This document shows positions 21,077 through 30,202 of a stretch of DNA of 64,000 bases, piece by piece. The stretch comes from Erodium maritimum. Taxonomy: Eukaryota > Streptophyta > Magnoliopsida > Geraniales > Geraniaceae. Position 1 is the stretch's first letter. The number at the start of each line of letters is the position of its first letter. Made by a program: the position numbers and the translations under genes. The stretch lies in the NCBI GenBank assembly GCA_963921825.1, contig OY997592.1:58796336-58860335 (forward strand). Direction: 5' to 3'. The notes under the pieces were generated by a model. That model was not told the DNA's origin, made no database searches, and was given only the letters and a program-made list of their open reading frames with translations.

Positions 21077-22992
21077 ATTATCTTCAATATCCTAAAACCC
21101 TACGCCTGCTACGGTACCTGTCGCCACTCTTGTCTCCCCCTCGCCGGCAACGACCACGGCCAAGGCTGTGGTCGTTTCCGGTGGACCTTCCTCCCTTTCC
21201 TTCTCCATTCCTGCTTTTCTCCCTCTCTCAGTGCTTCCCGTCCTTGTCCTCGCTCTCCTTCCTCGTCCGTCCGGCTTTGTGTTCCGATGACCGGCCCTAC
21301 TGGACTTGCTTGGGTTGGGTCGCCGGTGTCTACTACTACCGGTCTGATGTCAGGGCTTCCTTCGTTTGGTTGTGGGGTTGTGGGCCTCGGATTTAGTTGT
21401 TTCAGATCTGCCGAATTTGTCTGAGCGATGCCGGAGCTCGACACCGGGGTGGCTCGTTCTCGGTGTGTCTTCTCCGGCCTACTGGTGGTCCTCACGACAT
21501 CGACTTCTCTCCGACGGGCTTTGTGAGGCAGAGTCAAAGTCCTCTCAAATCTGCTCCTTTCTTTCCAAACGTTGTGGCTTCTTTGTGTTGTTGCTTCAAA
21601 GCTCCTTGTTGTTGTCTTGCTGAGTCGGAGTTGTTGGTCTTGTTGTTGTTCGTGCCAGAGGTTGGTCTGCTCCGGTAGTTCACGTTCTCTCGGTCCGTCC
21701 GCCCCAGCAGATTTGGTTTCGACTGAAGCGGGTCGGGTCGGGTTAGGATGGTATGAGCCCGGTTCATCCAGGTTCAAGTCGGGTATAGGAGGACTTGGGT
21801 CGGGCAGGCGGGTTCTGGTCGGGCTCAAACGGGTCCGGGTTGGGAGCAGTCGGGTCCGGGTTGAGCCGGATGCAGATTTCCTCACAGTGGCTGTTGTTTC
21901 TTCATAGTGTCGATGTATCCTCTCAGTGTCGGGAGGCTACCTCTATCTTGACTCATCTACGGCTCAATGGATTTTCGGGGAGTTTCAGTGTCCTTTTCTT
22001 TCCTTCAATGGGACGCGCTTCTTGGGTTCGACTTCAAGATCGTGGGGTTAAGATTGGGACTCGCTGTTCGTGGTGGATGTTGGTGTAGGCCTCATCTCGA
22101 GCTCGCATGTGCTGATTTGGTAAGAAGTGGTGTTCTCGCTTCCCTCATGGTCGGTGTTTTGTTGAGGCTGGGTTAGAATGGTGGACTCCGACATCCTCTG
22201 CTCCTAGGGCTTAGCTTGTGCCCAGTAGAAATACCAGGTCCTTTTTTTTGGCGTTTCTTGGTCTTGGTCGGATTCGTGAGGAAGACCGGGTGCGATTTCA
22301 GCTCTTGGGGCTTCTTAATTGAGGGTTTGCTGGTTTTGAGGGTTAAGCTTTTCCCTTTCCTTGTTTGGTTAGATCTCTCCTCCCTTTTACTAGCATCTCT
22401 ACGCGTATTGGCTTCGCTTCTTCTCGACCTGGTGTGGCTTGAGCTCGTCGGTTATAGGTGTTGTCCACCGACGAGTTTCATGGGCGTTGTTTGCCCGCTT
22501 CAGAAGTTAATTGCTAGAGTTTTGTTTGTTTCGGGGTTGGGAGTCCTTTTCTTTCAAGGTTAGGGATTAGTTTTCCTCTTGGTCTTGGTTCAGGCAGCAG
22601 GAAGCTTTCTCCTCAAAGTACTTCATGGTGGATAAATTTGGGTATTCTAGACCTGGTTTTAGAAAATTTGAGCTTAATGGTGCGCATATCTGGGTTTTAG
22701 ACCTGTTGTGATCTTTAGTTTTTTCGGAGAGCTTCTGTTGTGTTTCTTGGCTGTCTTTGTTCTTTACGGTTGGTACACCCCCTCTTGTTGTTGTATTGCT
22801 TTCAAGGTGTTCTTAGGGGTTTGCATACCCTATCTTGGTTGCTGTTTTCTTTCTTTACCCTCTTGTATTCCCTTATAAGTCGACATATGACCGTCTTAGG
22901 GTTTCTTTTCTGTAGATCTATAGCTGGATCTTGTAACTCCTCTTTTACCTCATAAGAGGTATCAGTTAAATATGATTTTCCGATCAAAAGAA
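21077..22992 (+). mobile_element. Retroposon family R, copy b
   Basis: Flanked by a perfect 16-bp target duplication AACAACCAATTCTATA (21061-21076 and 22993-23008). It starts near CCTAAAACCCTACGCC, has a GC-rich first part like copies a and c, and ends TTTTCCGATCAAAAGAAA preceded by the hairpin ACCTC-ATAA-GAGGT. Its predicted frames are unrelated fragments in both directions, with no recognisable domain. It sits 0.3 kb from copy a in the same orientation. Confidence 0.85.
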
Positions 22993-23008
22993 AACAACCA
23001 ATTCTATA

Positions 23009-23360
23009 GAACTACTGATCTTCTGGTTTTAACCCATGACTAGGGTGTAGATACCCAAATCTCATAGGTAAAGAAGTAGAGATGATTAAAATGTGCTTAT
23101 TTCCAACTGTAGGCTTTATAAGGACCATCCACCCTATTTAAAAAAAAACAAATGCATTTCTTACTAACCACAACTGCCAGCAAGTACCCATATATGATTA
23201 TCAGGAACTAATCTTTTCACAACTACCTGTTTTCATACATCTCTGTTACCCACATGAGTTCTAGGGTTTATATGGAACATGTATTGTCTTTAGTTTGGTA
23301 TAAATATCATACATAACCATGTTTTATATGATCAGTTAAAATTCTCAGACCAGGTGTATC
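23009..23360. other. Unassigned intergenic stretch
   Basis: AT-rich, with no frame longer than about 40 codons and no repeat end that I recognise. It separates retroposon Rb from the half-LINE at 23374. Confidence 0.4.
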
Positions 23361-23373
23361 AAAATCGCTCATG

Positions 23374-25527
23374 TTTTTTTAGTAAACATAAGCTTTCATT
23401 CCTTTCAAAAAGAGCCAATACATGCTTGAGGCCCATGACGGGCCAAACAACTAACTCTGAGACAAATTAAACGTCTAGCACGTTCTGACAATGCGCCACG
23501 AAGGCTAAATAAGACATAAACTAGAAACCAAATAAAAACTAAGAAAGACTGACAAACACTGCTCAAGGTAGGGCCTGTGAACCGCTAGGTCCCTCAAAGG
23601 GGACGTTTTTCTTCCGCTGTAAAACCAAACTTGTGATTGTCAATGGTGAGGGAAGGACATGCTTGGTTCAGGGATGCCTTTCTAGCGTCCCTGAAGCCTA
23701 TAGGTGGACTCATTGGGCCTGGCGAGGCTGTTTACCAGCCCTCTCTTGATCTTCCCAAGGCTCACTTGCCGAGCCCCTCTTCATCCCTAGCACCCCTTTG
23801 GGTTCCCCGACCTGATTAGTCCATGATGGTCTAGTCCGGGGTGGTCCCCCTGATAACAACCCATAAACACACCCATTAGGTCAGTGTTATGGGACATGGT
23901 GGGATCCCTTCCACGATGTGAGGTGGGTATAGGTGTAGTGTCATGGAGCAGTGGAGCAAACCCCGGCGAGACGCGCTCCGATGCCTTTCAGTCTGCGTAT
24001 ACCATATCCCTCCTCTCCTTCCGATAATGCAGCAAGGACTTGTCAAAGCCATGGATGCCCGACATCTCGTGACCGCATGCTGGCGGGATATGACCTATAC
24101 GCCCACAATTCCCACAGAAAGTTGGGAGTTTTGTATATGTGAGGGTACAAGTGATCGGGTCCTTAAACTCCGAAAAATGGAGACGTAGATGGCGACAGAG
24201 AGGACGGTCTAGTGAATGCCAGTACTGCACTCGAACCGTCCTGTCCCAACATTGCCCATACGCATCACATGGCACGTCCACTGTGGCTCCCAAGGCCACC
24301 CTAATCATCTCCCCCTGTTTTCTTAGTACTGACGCAAGGTGGGAGACCATGCGCGTGAACCCGGAGTTGAAGGCGATCCAACGCCGGGAGGTCCTACATG
24401 AACGGGTCAGTCTCTGCCTACATCAACGGTTTCTCGTCAAAGCACCAAGGTTCATGCAGACGAAGCCAAATCTGATCCTCTTTCTGCGCAAAATAGAAAC
24501 CAAAAACACCAGGTGTGATGTCTTTGATCACCAAGCCTACTACTGACGCGCCTCATGCCTCCGTGACAATCCGAAATAGAGTATCTTTACAGGGTTGGCG
24601 ATCAATGAGGAGGCGACTAATCATCCCAAATTGCTGACAAGACAAAGCGGTCGGGTCAATCACTGCATCGGTGGCGATGATCTCCAAGGGTTCCTCATAA
24701 CCCAATGAGCATCCCTTGAGACTTTCCTGGAGTTCCCGAATCGGAGAGTCATGGTTTGCCGACTCAAGCAACCGAGGTGGTGGTTAAAGGGGCGAAGGAG
24801 GGGGCATGATCCCGTCCCGCGCTGTAGACGGCAGGAGTAAGGACTCCTTCTGGTGAAGCAGAAATTGGGGCACTAGGATGGTAGGGATGACATGGATGTG
24901 ATCCATATTTGGAAGGATGGCAGTCCCGACCATGGAGGACCATGGTGCACCTCCGGTTGGTATCTGATGCCCCTAGGAAACCCTATCCGGAGATAGAGCG
25001 ACTGGGGGGAGGCCTCGGTTACCCGTTTGGGAGGTCGGCCTCGTCGAGTCTTCGGCAGTGGTTGGGTCGGATATAGTTCACCAAGATCATAAGCCACCAT
25101 CGCCATAGACTGTGGGTCTATCACTGGTGTCGACGGAGCCTGCGACAGAGCTTGCGATGGAGAAGGAGAAACCACTGGTGGGTGTTGTGGCTTCTTCTTC
25201 CGCCTCGCTTTTAAAGGCCTCACCAGAGCATGCGAAGGACATGACGGAGGGACACCTGACATCACCTTGTGATGCAGGCGGCTGGCGTGACAGTTGCACG
25301 GAGTAGGTCTGTTGTAGGGGCAGACACCAGTTGCGGCGCAACCATGACCAAGATCTTCCTTACGGATTGGGTCGACACGTTGTTCGAAATAGACAGAGAT
25401 TCGGAAATACATGCTTAGGGTTAGGTTTAGGGTTGTTCTTAACAGAGAGAAATTTTTACAAAAGAGAACCATTACGTGTTCCGTATATAGTTTAAGAAAG
25501 ATGGCAATAAACTTAGATTGAGAACAC
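23374..25527 (-). mobile_element. Half-LINE copy 1 (ORF1-only LINE derivative)
   Basis: A minus-strand insertion whose 3' poly(A) appears as the T run at 23374-23380 and whose 5' end is near 25527. It is flanked by AAAATCGCTCATG (23361-23373) and AAAATTGCTCATG (25528-25540). From its 5' end it has an untranslated leader, an ORF1 with basic and Pro-rich segments, a DUF4283-like region, a CCHC knuckle, and about 600 bp of 3' sequence. There is no endonuclease or reverse transcriptase. The second copy at 55214-57355 has the same layout and nearly the same length, so the absence looks ancestral rather than a private deletion. Confidence 0.75.
23988..25436 (-). pseudogene. Half-LINE copy 1 ORF1 (DUF4283 + CCHC zinc knuckle), broken
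   Basis: Read in pieces from the minus strand. A first frame (25529-24873) carries a Ser/Pro-rich stretch and a basic KTRRGRPPKR motif. A second (24771-24553) contains the ALSCQQFGMISRLLIDRQP segment that matches the start of the DUF4283 RNA-binding region of plant LINE ORF1 proteins. A third (24350-23988) carries the rest of that region and a zinc knuckle, CGNCGRIGHIPPACGH. The frames are separated by stops and frameshifts. ORF1 proteins of this type coat LINE RNA. The repeated frame breaks indicate a dead copy. Confidence 0.75.
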
Positions 25528-25540
25528 AAAATTGCTCATG

Positions 25541-25596
25541 TTTTTTTTTTGGTTAAAATATGCAAATTTTATTAATAACGAAACGTAACAAGAGTG
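25541..25596 (-). mobile_element. Very short LINE 3' tail inserted at the same target site
   Basis: A T10 run followed by about 46 bp, lying between two further copies of the target sequence (AAAATTGCTCATG at 25528-25540 and AAAATCGCTCATG at 25597-25609). The GTTAAAATATGCAAATTTTATTAATAA-like composition resembles the terminal sequence of LINEs in this window. It is a second, heavily 5'-truncated insertion. Confidence 0.6.
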
Positions 25597-26027
25597 AAAA
25601 TCGCTCATGTTTGATCATACATATAAAGGTTTATGAAATCTTTTTTAAAATATTAAATTTCATCATTTACTTTTGGGTTCATATTTGGACGGTTAGAGCA
25701 TCCACATCAAGGCGAACCTTGATGGCGAGGCAGGGGCAGGGGCTAAAGGGGGAGGTTCGGGGTTCGGGGTTCGCATGGATGTGGAGGGGCTTTGGTGCGA
25801 GGCAGGAGGGGCGGGGGCGTGGGGGAGAAGTGAAGGGGTTCGGAGCAGAGGGGCGCGAGGCCTGTTTCTGCCTCGCTGCCCCTCTGCCTCTCTCTCCGCC
25901 ATTTGGGCGCTGACATCTGTCCAGAACGGAAAAAAAATAACCGTTGGTGAGCAACGGTTATTAACGGCTAGTTCAGTTTTTTTTTAATTAAATACAAAAT
26001 ACAATAAAATAATCAATTCTCCAACAC

Positions 26028-26035
26028 TATAAATA
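26028..26035 (+). promoter_or_regulatory. TATA box of the Harbinger ORF1 gene
   Basis: CACTATAAATACCCC lies about 100 bp before the first ATG (26134), followed by a C/A/T-rich leader (TCACCCC, CTCTCAACCC) typical of a plant 5' UTR. Confidence 0.7.
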
Positions 26036-26133
26036 CCCCTCACCCCATTTCACCAAATCCACACAACAAACTTCATACTCTCTCAACCCTCACTCTCTCA
26101 AATTCATACCGTCTTTGCAAAATCCGATGGATA

Positions 26134-26863
26134 ATGTCAGACGACGATTTCACTCAACCGCCGGAACACCCAGTTTGCAATACGGACGAGGAGGACAACA
26201 CCGATCAACAAGGGGCGAACACCAATCAACAAGATGCGACCACCAATCAACCCGGGGAGAACTACGTACATATGTTCACTCCAACCGGTTGTTGGAACCC
26301 TGATAGAGCCGTTGGAAAACGATGACAAGTTCTGGGTAGCGGAACTCGGCGAAGTCGGGGCAGTTCGACGACAATTGGACGAGGCCGGCAGTTATAGCAA
26401 CACAACCCCGCCCGCTTCACTCCCCACCGACGATGATAATGTCACACATTTAAGTGGTGACGAGCAACCGGCAGGAGGCTCAACTTCCCCGTTGGGAGGT
26501 ACAAGTTCCCCAACCCGACGTCCACGATCCCCACTCGTGGTTCCAAGTTCCCCAACAGGCATGCCGCCTCCACGAGGACGCCCAATTGGCAATAAGGCCG
26601 CGAAGAGGAAGGGGAAGAGTTTGTCGGACAGGGCATTGTATGTCATCCAAATGGATCAGGGGAGGTGTGAGAGGGCGAAGCTTGCCGTGAAGATTGACGA
26701 GAAAATTGATAAATATATGCAGGAACTTAAAGAAATGAGGGCTGCGGACACGTCCGATTTCGACCCGGAACAGAAGGAGCAACATTTGGAAATAATGCGT
26801 GTATGGATGGATCAAATAAAAAAGCTTCAGAAACAACTCGACAACGTGAATGGGGAAGATTGA
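26134..26863 (+). pseudogene. PIF/Harbinger ORF1-like protein, frameshifted
   Basis: The first frame (26134-26325) begins with an acidic, Asn/Gln-rich N-terminus. The sequence then continues in another frame to 26863. The downstream part has a Ser/Pro/Thr-rich linker, a basic RPIGNKAAKRKGK segment (about 26578-26616), and a Lys/Glu-rich coiled-coil end resembling the NAM-associated C-terminal domain of plant ORF1/trihelix-like proteins. The SANT/Myb DNA-binding core expected before the linker is missing or unrecognisable, so an internal deletion plus a frameshift is likely. ORF1 proteins normally assist the transposase in binding the element ends. Confidence 0.65.
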
Positions 26864-27186
26864 TAAAAATGTAACTTTTTTATGTATTTTTTTAAGTTAT
26901 GTATTTTTTTAATTTGCATTTTATTTTTATGAATTTTTATTTCTATTAATGAAATTTTATTTCTATTTTATTTAGTAATTGTCGATTTAAAAATAACGTT
27001 AACAATTCAGTTAAAAGCTTAATTAATTACACAGTCAGCAATTCTGAAAATCAAGCCCCCCATACAAGCCCCTCTGATGTGCAGTACACTTTTTTTAGGG
27101 GGGCAGAACCCTGAACCCTGCCCAGTCAGCAGAGGGTTCTGCCTCAGGGTCCAGGGTTCTGCCCCTCCTTGATGTGGATGCTCTTA

Positions 27187-28344
27187 TAAGTCCGTAGATT
27201 GTGGAAATAATTGACTTATTATCTTTTGTCTACAACCTCACAATCATGAGTTTGAATTATTAATATAGAACTGTATGCGTGGCGTCAGGATGGATTGAAT
27301 TATTGACTTACAGAATACACACGTTTTTTGCGTGGCGTCAGGGAGGGGACACCTCGATAATATAAATTAATTGATAATAGAAATGGACCGTAGGGTTCGA
27401 TTTCATTTTGGCTGAATTATTTGAGGGCACAACCGCACAAGGGTCCCATGGTGTGAAACACACCACGTGAATGTCATACATGGTTTGTTTTTTTACCAAA
27501 ACGATATCGATTTTATTGATAAAGTAAGATTCGGAATATCGAATGTATTATTGTGTGGATCCCCCATAAACAAGTGTATTAGTATTCGGGATCGTAATAA
27601 TCATGGTCGTTTTGTATTGCAGTTGAACAAATCAGTAAAATACATAAACATAACATACTAATGATGACTATTACATGTGTATACTTAGGGGATATGACCC
27701 TATTTTCATGCGGAGCCGCGTAACCTAGACCTGAACTGAACTCCATAACCGGCTCGACTTAAACCCAATCATCGTAGCATTCAAACTTGTGGATCCTCTA
27801 AGGCAGGCGTCTGAATTGTTGATGGATGCGTGTGGTTTGGGGAGGGATCACATGACATGGTGGACGGTTAAACCTTTCAAAAAAGTAGAAAACAGAGAAA
27901 GTAAAATAGAATTAAACGATCATGATGGCCCGAAATTGGGAGAAAGATTGAAGAGAAGACATAGGTGGAGGTCAAGAGGAGGATCCTTCGATGGAGGATT
28001 TAGAGGATCGACTACAATAGATTGAGCATGTATAAAAAACCAAGAGGATCGCCATTAATTGTTGATCGCAATTTTGATTATCTGTCGATCATTATTTGTC
28101 GTTTGAGAAAACTATTCTGTTTGTTGGTCTTTGTTTATAACTTCAGAGCTTCTAAGTGTGTTGGACCAGTGTGTTGGGAGAGTGAATGTGTTTAACAAAG
28201 AAGAACGTTGTTGTTCTCAAACTCTATTCGTAACTGAATGTGTGATTGGGTTGTGTTTGCGTGATTGAAGATTCACGAACAACCTCTACAGAACAAGAAA
28301 AAAAATCTGAGACTGAAGGGCTCGAAGGGTGGAATCGAGAGAGG
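27187..28344. other. Unassigned stretch with a possible LINE tail
   Basis: Near 27485-27525, TTTTTTTACC then AACGATATCGATTTTATTGATAAAG resembles the reversed 3' end of a LINE. The rest is unassigned. A 78-codon plus-strand frame at 27789-28025 is rich in Arg/Gly/Lys and begins MDPLRQASELLMDACG, but I recognise no domain and would not call it a gene. Confidence 0.35.
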
Positions 28345-29336
28345 ATCCCTGTAAGAACCGCTTCCAGTCGATCCCGGTCGAACCGGTGACTTTTAAGACA
28401 AGTTTGACTTTCTGCCGAAAAAGTCAACTGAGGACTCAAGAGGTCACTCGGGACTCTTCCGGGGCCCAAAAAGCTTAACCGTCATCACGGTTGGCTTAAT
28501 TGGGCCGTTTCCATTCATTTGAGTATAATATCGATGGAAGTCAAAATTGGTCAAAACCAAGCTTTTTATCGAGTAAATACAATTAAATTTGGACTGCTGG
28601 ATTTTATTTGGATGAGAGTGGTCCCCACTATGCCAAGTGTCACTAATAGCTTGGAGGAAAGGAAAGAGGCTCAAATGTCATCTCTACCCTCACTAGTTGT
28701 CCATAAAAGAGATAAGAACTAAAGGGTTTTTGGTCTTTTTCACCTCTAGGTCTTTTAAGGCAATATATGACACAATTCATTTCATTTTCTCTAGTGTAAG
28801 CCGAAAATTGAGAGAGGAAGAAGAACTTGGAGCTTCCATGGTGTCTTGAAGAGAAAACAAAAGAAAAGAGAGACCTTTTGTATCAATCTTCACCCAAATC
28901 CTCACCAATTTACCTTCATTTTCATCAACACATTCTCCTAGAGGTATGGATACTCTCAAATCTTCATTTCATCTACTCTCATCTCTTGGGTTTTTATGGG
29001 TTTTGGCTTGAAGTTGTTCAACTAGCTTTGTTTTGGTTATTTGGAGAAGAAGTAGTGAAGTAGGAGGTTTGGATTATGCTCTTGTTGAAGCTTTGATGAA
29101 CCCATTTGAGGGTGTTGTTGTTGGATGACTTTAGATGAACTTTTAGAAGTTTTTGAATTGATTGTGAGTTGGAGAATCCTTGAAAACTTGTTTATTTGTT
29201 GATTTATACCATGGGTAGAGGAGTTTTGGAGGTATTTGATTGTTTTGGGAGCTGGAAATGGTTAAAAATGGACTTTGATTGTGGATTTTCGGGGAAAAGG
29301 AGCTGGAGGTTGAAGAAGGGCGGAACTGCCCAGGAG

Positions 29337-29476
29337 CGTCACGGATCCGTGACGGATCCCGTGACGGGCGACGTCACGGCTCCGTGAGGGAGACCGTGAT
29401 GGCACACGTCACGGTTCCGTGACGACTTCCGTGAGGGTCGGTGTCACGGCTCTGTGACTGTGTCCGTGACCAACCA
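29337..29476. repeat. Four 35-bp tandem units built on a palindrome, in A2
   Basis: Units start at 29337, 29372, 29407 and 29442. Each opens with GTCACGGNTCCGTGAS; in the first unit GTCACGGATCCGTGAC is a perfect 16-bp palindrome. A further CCGTGAC follows in each unit. GC content is much higher than in the surrounding LTR. Confidence 0.88.
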
Positions 29477-30202
29477 GTCTGGGGGATTTTGAAGGGTTTT
29501 CCCACCGTTTTGATCTTGTTTTGGAGCTGAACTTTTGGAAGGGTTTTGGAGAATTTTGTTACTGTTAAGTAGGACCTAATTAGGGTTGTTTGTGTTCAAA
29601 GACCACAAGACCTTGAAGAACGAAGAGCTTGAAGAACAAAGACCTTGCCGGTACCCGTGTGAAGAACGGTGTGGTGACTACCGTTTGTGACATCAGAGTG
29701 TTGAGAGTAAGACCGTGAGGTAGGGAAAGTCTTAATTTCTTAATTAACGCTTAGTATGCATGATTAGGATAATAAAATCGGAAAGGTCCTAGAATTGCCT
29801 ATAGGATGCGAATAACTAGAATAATCGTATTTCACTTACTAATAAATGGATGAGTCTAGTATGCATGCTTAGGATGATGACAATTAGTGAAGTGTGCTTT
29901 CAATACTTGGGACTGATTTACTGGTAGAGAGGCTGTGAGGAGCTCTCAGATTAGTTGTGTGCTAGGTTCTCATGCTTGGTTGCTAGTTATTAGGTTAACT
30001 TAAGAGTCTAATGAAACTAGATTAGCTTGTATGATTGAATGCTAAATGGTACGTTCACATGATGATTGATTGGTTGAATGCAAACTTGGTTGATTGAGTG
30101 TTTATGTTGATATAATTGTTGATTGAACGGATGATCGAGTGTGACTGGTTGTGCCACGGGGTACAATCAGGTGATCGATGTACCAATGGTTCGTGACAGG
30201 GA

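Larger units (their letters stand above)
25696..27183 (+). mobile_element. PIF/Harbinger-type DNA transposon carrying ORF1 only
   Basis: Terminal inverted repeats GAGCATCCACATCAAGG (25696) and its complement ending GTGGATGCTC (27183) are flanked by the 3-bp duplication TTA (25693-25695 and 27184-27186). That is the PIF/Harbinger target preference. The subterminal regions are rich in GGGTTC/GGGGCAGG words in opposite orientations. It has a promoter and one gene, a decayed ORF1-type (Myb/SANT-associated) protein, but no DDE transposase. It is a non-autonomous derivative. Confidence 0.88.
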
